The position numbers were made by a program, and so were the translations under genes. Positions 27,290 to 35,931 of a DNA stretch of 57,078 bases are shown one piece after another. Under the pieces are notes generated by a model. The model did no database searches. It was not told where the DNA came from and saw nothing but the letters and a program-made list of their open reading frames with translations. Each line of letters opens with the position of its first letter. Position 1 is the first letter of the stretch. The DNA comes from an uncultured Gammaproteobacteria bacterium (GTDB taxonomy: Bacteria; Pseudomonadota; Gammaproteobacteria; Steroidobacterales; UBA11654). The stretch covers positions 1-57,078 of the forward strand of contig CALMWC010000006.1 in assembly GCA_937801655.1 (NCBI GenBank), in the 5' to 3' direction.

Positions 27290-29044
27290 ATGGACCAGTT
27301 TGTTCCTCCTGTTAAGGACATGATGTTTGCTTTAGATCAGTTCATTGGTCTTGATCGGTTGAGCAGCATTAAAGGTTTTGATGAGATTGATAAGGAATTT
27401 TTAGAATCTATCTATGGCAGTGCTTCAGAAATTGCCTCGAAAGTAATTGCTCCGACCAATGTTGATGGGGATCGAATAGGTGTTTCCTTAGAGAAAGGAA
27501 AGGTTAGTGTTCCCAGAGGTTATAAAGAAGCATATGAAGAATATATTTCTGGAGGTTGGCCCACTTTAAGTTGTAACCCAGGTTATGGAGGACAAGGGTT
27601 ACCAAGTTTGGTTTCTATGCCAGTCAATGAAATGGTTATGGCAGCAAATTTCTCATGGGCTCATTTGGTCTTACTAACAAATTCAGCAATTCGTGCAGTC
27701 GACGCTCATGCTGATCCATTTTTAAAGAACATGTTTTTAAAGAAACTCATTACAGGAAGGTATGCAGGAACGATGAATTTAACTGAAGCTCAGGCTGGTT
27801 CTGATCTCTCAGTGTTAAACACCACCGCCGTTCCAGATGGAGATCATTATAAAATCACTGGTCAGAAAATATTTATCACCTGGGGGGAGCATGATTTATC
27901 TGAAAACATAATACATATGGTTCTTGCTCGATTGCCTGATGCACCTGATGGGGTTAAAGGTATTTCTTTATTTCTGGTTCCTAAGTATTTGGTGAATGAA
28001 GACTTGAGTTTAGGAGAAAGAAATTCACTTGAAGCCGCCTCTATAGAGCATAAGCTTGGGATTCATGGTTGTGCAACCTGTGTTATGAATTTTGAAGATG
28101 CAAGAGGTTATTTGGTTGGCGAAATGAATCAAGGTCTCTCTTGTATGTTTACAATGATGAACGATGCAAGAATTGGGGTAGCTTGCGAAAGTGTGGCTAT
28201 AGCAGAACGATCCTATCAACAAGCACTAACTTTTGCTAAAGACAGGGTTCAAGGCGAAGCTCATGGTCAAAAAGGGCGTGTAACCATTATTCATCATCCA
28301 GATGTAAGGCGGATGCTATTGAAGATGAGATCACATATTGAAATCATGCGAGTCCTTGTTTATGTGAATACACTAGAACTTGATTTAGCTGAAGAAGATC
28401 AAGGACATTCTAAAAGAGCTGATTTGTTAACTCCGATAACGAAAGGATGGTGCAGTGAACTGTGCCAAGAGATTACCTCTATAGGATTACAAATACATGG
28501 AGGTATGGGTTATGTAGAAGAAACAGGTGCCGCACAACATTTTAGAGACTCCAGGATTACCACAATTTATGAAGGCACCACTGGCATTCAAGCTAATGAT
28601 TTGATTGGTCGAAAGGTCATTGGAGATCAAGGTCAAGAATTAAGAAAATTAATCGCTGATATTTCCTCAGAGATTAATACTCTAGATGCTCATGAGAATC
28701 GCCTTCAATTAATTAAAGAGTCGATGATTCATTCAATTGCTGTGGTTGAAAAATCCCTCGATTATATTTTACAAGAACAACCCAACGACCCTTTTTTAGC
28801 AGGATCAGTCAGTTATAGTTTTTTGATGATGATGGGTACTTTTATGGGAGGGTGGATAGCAACTCGTTCAGCATCATTGGCCATAATAAATCTTAAAAAT
28901 ACTGAGGATTCAGAATTCTATGAAGCAAAACTTGTTTCATCCACTTTTTTTATCGAGCAATCTTTACCACTGGTGGATGCATACTCGAAATCATTAATGT
29001 CAGGGTCAGTCTCAACCATGACTTTGACTGAAGATCAGTTTTAA
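27290..29044 (+). CDS. dmdC: Acyl-CoA dehydrogenase, methylmercaptopropionyl-CoA dehydrogenase-like (DmdC-like)
   Basis: A 584-residue FAD acyl-CoA dehydrogenase with the long C-terminal extension of the DmdC group. Start: the ATG at 27290, one base after the dmdA stop (the frame is open a little further upstream, inside dmdA, without reason to use it). Motifs: GGWPTLSCNPGYGGQGLPSL, GTMNLTEAQAGSDLSVLNTT, KIFITWGEHDLSENIIHMVL, and the catalytic base Glu in TTIYEGTTGIQANDLIGRK. DmdC oxidises MMPA-CoA to methylthioacryloyl-CoA in DMSP demethylation. Immediate coupling to a DmdA-like gene supports this, though general fatty acyl-CoA activity is possible. Confidence 0.72.
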   Translation: MDQFVPPVKDMMFALDQFIGLDRLSSIKGFDEIDKEFLESIYGSASEIASKVIAPTNVDGDRIGVSLEKGKVSVPRGYKEAYEEYISGGWPTLSCNPGYGGQGLPSLVSMPVNEMVMAANFSWAHLVLLTNSAIRAVDAHADPFLKNMFLKKLITGRYAGTMNLTEAQAGSDLSVLNTTAVPDGDHYKITGQKIFITWGEHDLSENIIHMVLARLPDAPDGVKGISLFLVPKYLVNEDLSLGERNSLEAASIEHKLGIHGCATCVMNFEDARGYLVGEMNQGLSCMFTMMNDARIGVACESVAIAERSYQQALTFAKDRVQGEAHGQKGRVTIIHHPDVRRMLLKMRSHIEIMRVLVYVNTLELDLAEEDQGHSKRADLLTPITKGWCSELCQEITSIGLQIHGGMGYVEETGAAQHFRDSRITTIYEGTTGIQANDLIGRKVIGDQGQELRKLIADISSEINTLDAHENRLQLIKESMIHSIAVVEKSLDYILQEQPNDPFLAGSVSYSFLMMMGTFMGGWIATRSASLAIINLKNTEDSEFYEAKLVSSTFFIEQSLPLVDAYSKSLMSGSVSTMTLTEDQF

Positions 29045-29048
29045 CTAG

Positions 29049-29651
29049 TTATAGTTTTAACCCTCCAAGTCCAAGAAGATTAACGACCTTACCTTTATAT
29101 CCATACGATCCAATATCACTCATCAACTCCTTCCATTCCATTTTCATCCAAGGGGTGTAATTTTCTCCTGAATTACTTAATTCTTTTTCCAAGTCGTCAG
29201 TTTTTATAAACTTCCAATCATCAATTTCTTCCGGATTAGCCTGGATTTCACCATCAAAAAGACCCACGAAGACATGGCATAACTCGTGTTCGCTTCCCGC
29301 ATCTTTGTATTGTGCATGATAGATAAATTTATATATGTAATGGAGCTTACATACAATACCCAGTTCCTCTTTTAATCGCCTTATAGCAGCTGATTTTGTC
29401 CTCTCATTTTTTCGAGGATGGCTACAACAACTATTGGACCAGTGGAGATCCCATAGTTCTTTATTTGAGCTTCTTTTTTGAATGAGTAATTGCCCTGAAG
29501 AATTAAAAATAAAGACGGAGAATGCTCTATGAAGATTTCCTTCTCCTTTATGACATTCAGATTTAGAAGAATAGCCTATCTTATTATCATCACTGTCGAC
29601 TAGAATCAGTTGTTCATTTGGGTCTGAAACTATTTTTTCTTTGTAATTCAT
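29049..29651 (-). CDS. idi: Isopentenyl-diphosphate delta-isomerase, type I
   Basis: A 200-residue Nudix-fold isomerase. The active-site Cys segment is HWSNSCCSHPRKNERTK, the metal ligands include LHRAFSVFIFN and the Nudix-like AAIRRLKEELGI, and the catalytic Glu is in GSEHELCHVFVG. It interconverts IPP and DMAPP, an essential step when isoprenoids are made through mevalonate. Its start overlaps the end of the HMG-CoA reductase/mevalonate kinase fusion gene by 4 bases, so the two are translationally coupled. It ends four bases from the convergent dmdC-like gene. Length is normal for bacterial IDI-1. Confidence 0.93.
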   Translation of the reverse strand: MNYKEKIVSDPNEQLILVDSDDNKIGYSSKSECHKGEGNLHRAFSVFIFNSSGQLLIQKRSSNKELWDLHWSNSCCSHPRKNERTKSAAIRRLKEELGIVCKLHYIYKFIYHAQYKDAGSEHELCHVFVGLFDGEIQANPEEIDDWKFIKTDDLEKELSNSGENYTPWMKMEWKELMSDIGSYGYKGKVVNLLGLGGLKL

Positions 29652-31909
29652 TGACTCTTAATATTAAAAGACAATGCTTTGTAACCTTCAGATTCAATGG
29701 CGCTTTGAACTTTAGATGGATTATCAGTAATGGCTACAATAGCTCCACCACCTCCACCACCTGTCATTTTAGCACCCATAGCACCAGCATCTCTTGCGAT
29801 CATAATAAGTCTTTCCAGTTCGGGTGTAGAGATCTGCATAGCATTTAGCAAGCCTTGATTAACATTCATTAATTGTCCTAAATGTTTAAAATCATTATTT
29901 TGAATTGCTTGTACTGATTGGAGGACAAGCGAATCAATTTCATTAAAAAGTCTCTCAAAAAGGCTTTTATTTTGTTTCCACTGAGTTTTGACATGTGCAA
30001 CAGTTTTAGCCGTTAAACCTTCTTGGTTTGTGAACCCAAGCACTAAAGAAAATTCTTCATTAATATTTAGTCTTTCTACCAATGGATTCTCTCCAGTTCT
30101 ATAAATTAGAGGGTGTCCATACGTCGCCATTGTATTATCAATTCCACTTGGATTTCCATGTGCTACTTTTTCGGATTCAAATGCCATGGAGTTAATTTCC
30201 TCATCGCTTAAGCTTAAAGAGTAGTGATGATTAAGACTTTTAATAATAGCAACTGCTATTGCAGCAGAGCCTCCAAGTCCCATACCTCTTGGGATATCTG
30301 AGAAAACCTCTATGGTCATACCTTTATCACTGAGATTGAGTTGATCAAGGATATCACCTGCTGGTTTTTCAAAAGATTGCCTATTTTTTGGATCCTTATC
30401 TAATTCATATTCGACTCCCCATGAAGGGATCATAAGTACAATTCCTTTTTCTGAATCTTCAACTTTAGCCCTTATATTGAGAGGAGTGGGAACAGCAATT
30501 GCATGACGTCCATAGACTACAGAATGTTCACCGAGGAGAATTACTTTACTGAATCCTACGCCTTCAATGGAATTAGATTTAGACTCATTTTTAGCTTTTA
30601 TAGAAGTTGTAATACTTGTTACCTTTTTTTGCAATTCTTCAAATATTTCACGAGCCTTCCATACTTTTATTTCTCCGCTGAGCAATACTTTTTCCAACAC
30701 CTGATCAAATAACTTCATTGGCACACCAGCGGCTTTTACAACAGACCTTGCATGTAGAGTCATATGGCCCTTCTGAATACCATTAGTGACAAGGGCTTTT
30801 AATGCTGAAAAGTTTTGAGCTAGACCGACTGCTGCCATCACACTTGCCAGTTCAGTTGAGCTTGATACATTGAGGATTCTTAAGTTTAATGCAGCTGCAG
30901 GATTTGATTCAATGGGTGCCCCAACTATTCCAACCTTCATTGGGAGCTCAATGCTTCCAACTAAATTTCCTTCTTCATCAATACTCCATTTTGATAATGC
31001 AGAGTATCGACCATGTCTACAAGCATAGGCATGAGCTCCAGCTTCAATCGCTCTCCAATCATTGCCTGTAGCCAATGCAACAGCATCAATACCATTCATT
31101 ATTCCTTTGTTGTGTGTGGAAGCTCGATATGGATCAACATGAGCAAAATCAGATGCAATAACAATGCCATCTCTTACTCTTTCACCTTTATAATCATTAG
31201 TTGCAAGTGAAGTCACTGGTATAGTAACGCTTGCTGAAGCGAGTGCTTTATCAGTGAGATTGGATAGTATCCTAAGGAATACTTCTCCTTCAGTGATTGT
31301 TTCAACCAAAGAAGCAACCCCTTCACACATTGAATTTACAAGGTTAGCACCCATGGCATCTCTTGTATCAACTTGAAGATCGATAATTAGCATTTCTTGA
31401 TCAAATGATTCCATAGGATAAGTTTTGATGGAAAAATCAACAGCTCCACCACCCCTAGCCACCATTCTAGGATGTAGACTGTTAGCTAGATTCAGAATTT
31501 CTTGTTTATTAGCCAATAAATCATTGCGAGCTTTGTCTAGATTTTTAATATGAACCACTTGTATTTGACCAATAAGAATTGGATCAGTGCAGTGAGTAGT
31601 AAAACCATTTTTAGTTCTTGCTATTTTTGCTGCCGAACTTAGTGCTGCAACTATTGAAGGCTCTTCAACTGCAAGTGGAACTACATAGTCTTTATTGTTA
31701 ATTAAAAAGTTTAAACCCAAACCTACAGGCAACCCCATAACACCTATAACGTTTTCAATCATCTTGTCTGCACTACTTAAATCCAACCTTTGTTGTTGGT
31801 TTTTTAAAGCAATATAGTCTTCTTCAGAGATCAAGCCTCTATCAAAAACTGCCTTTACTCGATCTTCGATCGAAAGCTCATAAAAGTTTGGAAATCTTGA
31901 TTTACCCAT
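29648..31909 (-). CDS. Fusion: class II HMG-CoA reductase + mevalonate kinase
   Basis: A single 753-residue uninterrupted frame. Residues 1 to about 428 are class II HMG-CoA reductase with catalytic residues visible: Glu in AVEEPSIVAALSSAAK, Lys in THNKGIMNGIDAVALATGND (which also holds the Asp), and His in GHMTLHARSVVKAAG. After a polar linker (about 429-450), residues to 753 are GHMP mevalonate kinase: FSKVILLGEHSVVYGRHA, the ATP loop IPRGMGLGGSAAIAVAI, Asp in GNPSGIDNTMATYG, and AKMTGGGGGGAIVA. The enzyme would make mevalonate from HMG-CoA and phosphorylate it. The idi gene overlaps its end. I know of thiolase/reductase fusions (MvaE) but not this fusion. Confidence 0.9.
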   Translation of the reverse strand: MGKSRFPNFYELSIEDRVKAVFDRGLISEEDYIALKNQQQRLDLSSADKMIENVIGVMGLPVGLGLNFLINNKDYVVPLAVEEPSIVAALSSAAKIARTKNGFTTHCTDPILIGQIQVVHIKNLDKARNDLLANKQEILNLANSLHPRMVARGGGAVDFSIKTYPMESFDQEMLIIDLQVDTRDAMGANLVNSMCEGVASLVETITEGEVFLRILSNLTDKALASASVTIPVTSLATNDYKGERVRDGIVIASDFAHVDPYRASTHNKGIMNGIDAVALATGNDWRAIEAGAHAYACRHGRYSALSKWSIDEEGNLVGSIELPMKVGIVGAPIESNPAAALNLRILNVSSSTELASVMAAVGLAQNFSALKALVTNGIQKGHMTLHARSVVKAAGVPMKLFDQVLEKVLLSGEIKVWKAREIFEELQKKVTSITTSIKAKNESKSNSIEGVGFSKVILLGEHSVVYGRHAIAVPTPLNIRAKVEDSEKGIVLMIPSWGVEYELDKDPKNRQSFEKPAGDILDQLNLSDKGMTIEVFSDIPRGMGLGGSAAIAVAIIKSLNHHYSLSLSDEEINSMAFESEKVAHGNPSGIDNTMATYGHPLIYRTGENPLVERLNINEEFSLVLGFTNQEGLTAKTVAHVKTQWKQNKSLFERLFNEIDSLVLQSVQAIQNNDFKHLGQLMNVNQGLLNAMQISTPELERLIMIARDAGAMGAKMTGGGGGGAIVAITDNPSKVQSAIESEGYKALSFNIKSQ

Positions 31910-32026
31910 TATTTTTTCTCGTTAGCTTGAAAATAATGGACTTTAGCAAGCTTTGATGCAACTAATTAGGTGAAAAAAAAATGTTAGTATGTAAGATTAA
32001 GGGTCGATCAATAATAAATAAGTAGT

Positions 32027-33685
32027 ATGAGAACAAAAAAACCATGGCTAAAACACTATCCTGAAGGGACACCACATCTCTTGGAATTTGACCCTAGAGG
32101 AACTTTAGTTAAATTACTTGATGAGTCTGAGAAGAAATACCCTGATCATTTAGCTTTTGCGAACTTTGGTGCTTCCATTGACTACACAAAGATATCTCAA
32201 GACTCTAGGAGTTTCGCTGCTTATTTGCAAAATGTGCTTGGTCTCAAAAAGGGAGACAGAATAGCAATGATGATGCCTAATCTCTTACAGTATCCTGTGG
32301 CTATCTTTGGCGCATTAAGAGCGGGACTGATAGTAGTCAATGTCAATCCCTTATATACGCCCAGAGAACTCAAGCATCAACTCCAAGACTCAGGGGCCAA
32401 AACTATCATTATATTTGAGAATTCAGCACATGTTCTCTCAGCTATTAATGATGATCTAGAAATAGAGCATGTGATTATTACAAAAATTGGTGATTATCTT
32501 GGGGTCAAAGGTAGATTGATGAATTTTTTGGTTAAATATGTCAAAAGAATGGTGCCAAGCTATAAGCTTAAAAATACCATTCCATTTAAAACAGCTCTTC
32601 AAAGACCAGTTGCTGATTTTAATGAGGTCCAAATCACCCCAGATGACCTGGCTTTTTTACAATACACAGGTGCTACCACAGGTCTTTCTAAGGGTTCGAT
32701 GTTGTCTCATAGGAATGTTGTAGCAAATATAGAACAGTTAAAAAGTATGCTTAATGATGTTGTTGAAGAGGGAACTGAAATTTGGATCAATGCCTTGCCG
32801 ATGTACCATATATATTCTTTGGTTGTGCTGGTTTTCTCGGGCTATGATGCTGGTGGTTTAAATGTGCTGGTAACCAATCCAAGGGATACTAAGGGCTTTG
32901 TTAATGAACTCAAAAAATGGCCTTTTACTTTTTTTAATGGGGTGAACACTCTTTATGAAAGCTTATTAAATCATCCAGACATAGTGAATGTTGATTTCAG
33001 TACTATGAAATTATCTGGAACTGGTGGTTCAGCTTGCAGACAATCCACTGCTGAAAGATGGCAACAGTTGACAGGCAAAGTTTTACTTGAAGGTTATGGT
33101 TTATCTGAAACTTCACCAAGTGTTACGGTTTCACCAAATTATTTAACTGAGTTTAATGGCAAAGTTGGAATGCCAATTCCTAATACTGAGATCTCCATCA
33201 GAGACGATGATGGCAATGAAGTTACTCTAGGTGAGCGTGGAGAGATTTGTGTTCGAGGCCCTCAAGTCATGAAAGGCTATTGGGGCAATGAAGAGGCAAC
33301 ATCTGAAGCGATTGATGAAGATGGTTTTTTCAAAACTGGCGATATAGGCATTCTAGATAAAAAAGGTTTTCTGAGCATCGTTGATAGAAAGAAAGACATG
33401 ATCTTAGTTTCAGGTTTTAATGTCTACCCTAATGAAATTGAAGATGTTGTTAGTATGCATCCAGATATAATTGAGACAGCATGCATTGGACTACCCAATA
33501 AAAGAACGGGAGAGTCTGTCAAGATTTATGTGGTGAAAAGCAATCCTAGCCTGACAGAAAAAGAAGTTCTCAAATATTGCAAAGAGAACTTAACGGGTTA
33601 TAAAATACCAAAAGCAATTGAATTTATAGCTGAGTTACCTAAAAGCAATGTAGGTAAAGTATTAAGAAGAGCTCTTAGAGAATAG
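32027..33685 (+). CDS. fadD: Long-chain acyl-CoA synthetase, FadD type
   Basis: A 552-residue ANL-superfamily ligase very like E. coli FadD along its length, e.g. AAYLQNVLGLKKGDRIAMMM and NVNPLYTPRELKHQLQDSGA. The AMP-binding loop is QYTGATTGLSKGSMLSHRN, A5 is LLEGYGLSETSP, the hinge region is FKTGDIGILDKKGFLSIVDR, and the catalytic Lys near the end is in KSNVGKVLRRAL. It activates fatty acids to CoA thioesters. MMPA-CoA ligase (DmdB) is in the same superfamily and could be served by such an enzyme, but the sequence reads as FadD. It overlaps the convergent crotonase gene by 24 bases at the 3' end. Confidence 0.88.
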   Translation: MRTKKPWLKHYPEGTPHLLEFDPRGTLVKLLDESEKKYPDHLAFANFGASIDYTKISQDSRSFAAYLQNVLGLKKGDRIAMMMPNLLQYPVAIFGALRAGLIVVNVNPLYTPRELKHQLQDSGAKTIIIFENSAHVLSAINDDLEIEHVIITKIGDYLGVKGRLMNFLVKYVKRMVPSYKLKNTIPFKTALQRPVADFNEVQITPDDLAFLQYTGATTGLSKGSMLSHRNVVANIEQLKSMLNDVVEEGTEIWINALPMYHIYSLVVLVFSGYDAGGLNVLVTNPRDTKGFVNELKKWPFTFFNGVNTLYESLLNHPDIVNVDFSTMKLSGTGGSACRQSTAERWQQLTGKVLLEGYGLSETSPSVTVSPNYLTEFNGKVGMPIPNTEISIRDDDGNEVTLGERGEICVRGPQVMKGYWGNEEATSEAIDEDGFFKTGDIGILDKKGFLSIVDRKKDMILVSGFNVYPNEIEDVVSMHPDIIETACIGLPNKRTGESVKIYVVKSNPSLTEKEVLKYCKENLTGYKIPKAIEFIAELPKSNVGKVLRRALRE

Positions 33686-34429
33686 TTTATTCATTGATTC
33701 CCAGTGTTCCTCGCTACTCCAACTCCTTTTAAACTCTCTGTTTTCAAATTCTTTTAAACCCTTATGAATGGTTCTCTTATGTTCATTTATAATTAATTTA
33801 TTTGCTCGAATAATTGACGAACTGCAGTTATTAATCCTTTTTTGTATGTTTTTGATATCTCTTGTTGCATCTTCCACATTTGGACAAACTGAATCTAGGA
33901 TACCAATTTTATAAGCTTCACTGGTCGTTAAAGCTTTACCTTCAATTAAAGTTAAGAGCGCTTTACGATTGCCAACAATATCAATGAGATCTATTATGCC
34001 TCCCCAAGCAGTTGTGATGTTTAGAGTTGAGTGGACAAAACCAAAAGTAGCTCTTTCAGCGGCGACTCTGTAATCACATGCGATTGCTAATTCTGCGCCT
34101 CCACCCAGGGCGTGGCCATTCATCAAAGCTAAAACAGGAACAGGGTAGTATCGAATTTTATCTATAGTCCTTCTTCCTATAGCTATCATGTTTTCAATCG
34201 CTTTCTCCGATCGTACTTCATATAATTCTTTTATATCACCACCTGCTGCAAAACATTTATTGCCTGTGCCCGTTATTACAACTGATTTTATTTCATGATT
34301 GTCTTCATACTCAGAAAGAACCTCTAGTAATTCTTTTATTAAAGCAAGACTTAAGGCATTGCTTGACTCAGGTCTATCAATTGCAATTGTAAGATCAAGT
34401 GCTCCTTTTTCAACTATAAGATTAGACAT
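33662..34429 (-). CDS. Crotonase-fold protein, ECHDC1/decarboxylase-like
   Basis: A 255-residue enoyl-CoA hydratase/isomerase family member. The oxyanion-hole segments are SSNALSLALIKEL and CFAAGGDIKELYEV, and the first active-site region is GHALGGGAELAIACDYRVA. The second catalytic Glu of hydratases (in the QPE motif) is missing: the position reads FGFVHSTLNITTAWGGI. From memory, FVH...WGG followed by IVGNRKAL matches the ethylmalonyl/methylmalonyl-CoA decarboxylase-like ECHDC1 group better than true hydratases. A DmdD-like role is therefore less likely. It is followed upstream by the MaoC gene with a six-base gap. Confidence 0.78.
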   Translation of the reverse strand: MSNLIVEKGALDLTIAIDRPESSNALSLALIKELLEVLSEYEDNHEIKSVVITGTGNKCFAAGGDIKELYEVRSEKAIENMIAIGRRTIDKIRYYPVPVLALMNGHALGGGAELAIACDYRVAAERATFGFVHSTLNITTAWGGIIDLIDIVGNRKALLTLIEGKALTTSEAYKIGILDSVCPNVEDATRDIKNIQKRINNCSSSIIRANKLIINEHKRTIHKGLKEFENREFKRSWSSEEHWESMNKLFSKSSS

Positions 34430-34435
34430 ATTAAG

Positions 34436-34903
34436 CTAGAAATAAAGCCTCATAATATTTTGTGCAACACAGGCAGGTCGGTCTTGATTTTCAACCTCAA
34501 CACTATATTCTTCAATCAATTCGATGCTACCCTTTACTTCTTCAGCGGAAAGTAGTGTGCAATTTGATCTAATATTACTGCCTGCAATCACTGGGCCAGT
34601 AAATCTCAATTTATTAATTCCATAATTAATAATATTTTTTGTATTTGGGTAAGGAGGATTCTCTGGATCCACTAAACCTCTTAATTTAGGGTAGAGTGAT
34701 AGAGTAAAATAGCCATGCGCAATAGTAGCTTTAAAGGGCGATTCCTTCCTGGCTCTTTCTGGATCTATATGTATCCATTGATGGTCTTGTGTTGCGTCAG
34801 CAAAAGCGTTAATCATTTCTTGTGAAATATGCATCCATTCGCTTTGGTGAATCACTTTTCCTATTTTTGATTGTAAATCTTCTAATACTTTTTCCATGCT
34901 CAT
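34436..34903 (-). CDS. MaoC-like dehydratase
   Basis: A 155-residue hot-dog-fold protein: QEMINAFADATQDHQWIHID and IAHGYFTLSLYPKL carry the MaoC hydratase-2 motif with catalytic Asp and His (D-x4-H and GH/HGY). I start at the ATG at 34903 because GGAGAC lies just upstream and the domain begins soon after; the frame extends to 34942 without conserved sequence. It hydrates 2-enoyl-CoA or related thioesters. It pairs with the crotonase gene on the minus strand and diverges from the lipoprotein gene of the next operon. Confidence 0.87.
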   Translation of the reverse strand: MSMEKVLEDLQSKIGKVIHQSEWMHISQEMINAFADATQDHQWIHIDPERARKESPFKATIAHGYFTLSLYPKLRGLVDPENPPYPNTKNIINYGINKLRFTGPVIAGSNIRSNCTLLSAEEVKGSIELIEEYSVEVENQDRPACVAQNIMRLYF

Positions 34904-35009
34904 AATGTCTCCATATTTATTATGAAAACCAAATCCTATCAAATTAAGAATAGTTATATATAGAAGATATTGATTTTTTTGATATTTTAAGTTGTTATGT
35001 TTTTGATGA

Positions 35010-35015
35010 TATAAT
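35010..35015 (+). promoter_or_regulatory. Candidate -10 element (TATAAT) before the envelope-system operon
   Basis: A perfect TATAAT sits 37 bases before the chosen lipoprotein start at 35053, in the 149-base divergent gap with the MaoC gene. No consensus -35 lies at the ideal spacing; the closest candidates are AT-rich (TTAAGT around 34987). It is a plausible promoter for the 35053-44223 gene run, since later genes overlap or are only 9-12 bases apart. The call rests on position and the hexamer only. Confidence 0.3.
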
Positions 35016-35052
35016 TAATCCGGTTCTGTTGAGCTGGCCTAGGATGAGGAAA

Positions 35053-35931
35053 ATGTCAGCATATAAAAGTTATTTTTTAGTATTATTTTTATTCGTTAGT
35101 GGTTGTGCTACTCAGCAAATGAGTGGCAGTAGCCAGAGTAAACAGAGCCCGAGTAGTTCGGGAGGTATGCCCTCATCCTCAAGCTCATCTCCATCATCAT
35201 CTAGTTCGGGAGGTATGCCCTCATCGTCAAGCTCATCTCCATCATCATCTAGTTCGGGAGGTATGCCCTCATCGTCAAGCTCATCTCCATCATCATCTAG
35301 TTCGGGAGGTATGCCCTCATCGTCAAGCTCATCTCCATCATCATCTAGTTCGGGAGGTATGCCCTCATCGTCAAGCTCATCTCCATCATCATCTAGTTCG
35401 GGAGGTATGCCCTCATCGTCAAGCTCATCTCCATCATCATCTAGTTCGGGAGGTATGCCCTCATCGTCACAAACCGGTAGTTCAAGTCAACAAGTGGGTC
35501 AGTCAGCCTCGAGTATTTTTAATGAGTCTTTGGGAGATTTTGATAAGGAAATGGCTGGCGAAAGAGATATTATTGCTGCATCAAATCAAGGTAATTCAAG
35601 TATGACTTCTCAAGAAATAGCTGATATGGAATCAATCATGGGAGCAGATCTGGATGGGCCAATAGATATTTCTGGAGATCTTGGAAATAATGAAAGCCAA
35701 GTTAATGAAGATAGCGAAGGTGAACTTACTGATGAAATGTCTGAGGAAGAAATTTCTAGATTGCCTAGTTGTGTTGATAAAAATGGTTCAGGTGAAGATA
35801 AGATTGCAAGACAGCTTCGAGTTTTTGCAATTAAAGAAGATGATCCAAATATACGAAATGAAATATGGAAACAGTATTTAAAACATATGGGTATAGGACA
35901 GTCAGCAATAGATGAGTGTTTAAGCAAGTGA
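35053..35931 (+). CDS. Ser/Gly/Pro repeat lipoprotein
   Basis: A predicted lipoprotein of 292 residues when started at the ATG at 35053, which follows GATGAGGAA; in-frame TTG (35029) and ATG (35044) are possible. The signal YFLVLFLFVSGC ends in a lipobox (VSGC), so it is acylated and likely in the outer membrane. Next come six identical 16-residue units (GGMPSSSSSSPSSSSS) plus a partial one, low-complexity and presumably flexible, long enough to span the periplasm or the surface layer. The C-terminal about 150 residues are acidic with a final helical region (EDKIARQLRVFAIKEDDPN). It starts the envelope-system operon; no known function. Confidence 0.75.
   Translation: MSAYKSYFLVLFLFVSGCATQQMSGSSQSKQSPSSSGGMPSSSSSSPSSSSSGGMPSSSSSSPSSSSSGGMPSSSSSSPSSSSSGGMPSSSSSSPSSSSSGGMPSSSSSSPSSSSSGGMPSSSSSSPSSSSSGGMPSSSQTGSSSQQVGQSASSIFNESLGDFDKEMAGERDIIAASNQGNSSMTSQEIADMESIMGADLDGPIDISGDLGNNESQVNEDSEGELTDEMSEEEISRLPSCVDKNGSGEDKIARQLRVFAIKEDDPNIRNEIWKQYLKHMGIGQSAIDECLSK
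35155..35469 (+). repeat. 48-bp in-frame tandem repeat, about 6.5 copies
   Basis: Units begin at 35155, 35203, 35251, 35299, 35347 and 35395, with a partial seventh from 35443 to about 35469. Each begins AGTTCGGGAGGTATGCCC and is 48 bases (16 codons) long. Units 2 to 6 are identical by eye; unit 1 differs at one base (CCTCAT CC versus CG). Such near-identity at synonymous sites signals recent expansion, and the unit length keeps the reading frame when copy number changes. It encodes the Ser-rich linker of the lipoprotein. Confidence 0.95.

Noticed and set aside
32027-33685. DmdB (methylmercaptopropionate-CoA ligase)
   Set aside because: Sequence follows FadD along its whole length; a side role in DMSP use cannot be excluded but is not shown.
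35155-35469. CRISPR array
   Set aside because: Units are directly abutting with no spacers and are in-frame coding sequence.
35123-35605. A second open frame through the Ser repeat encoding a His/Arg/Cys-rich 16-residue repeat
   Set aside because: The repeat unit is 48 bases, so any stop-free frame stays open through all copies; no ribosome-binding site, and the lipoprotein frame has a clear signal and lipobox.
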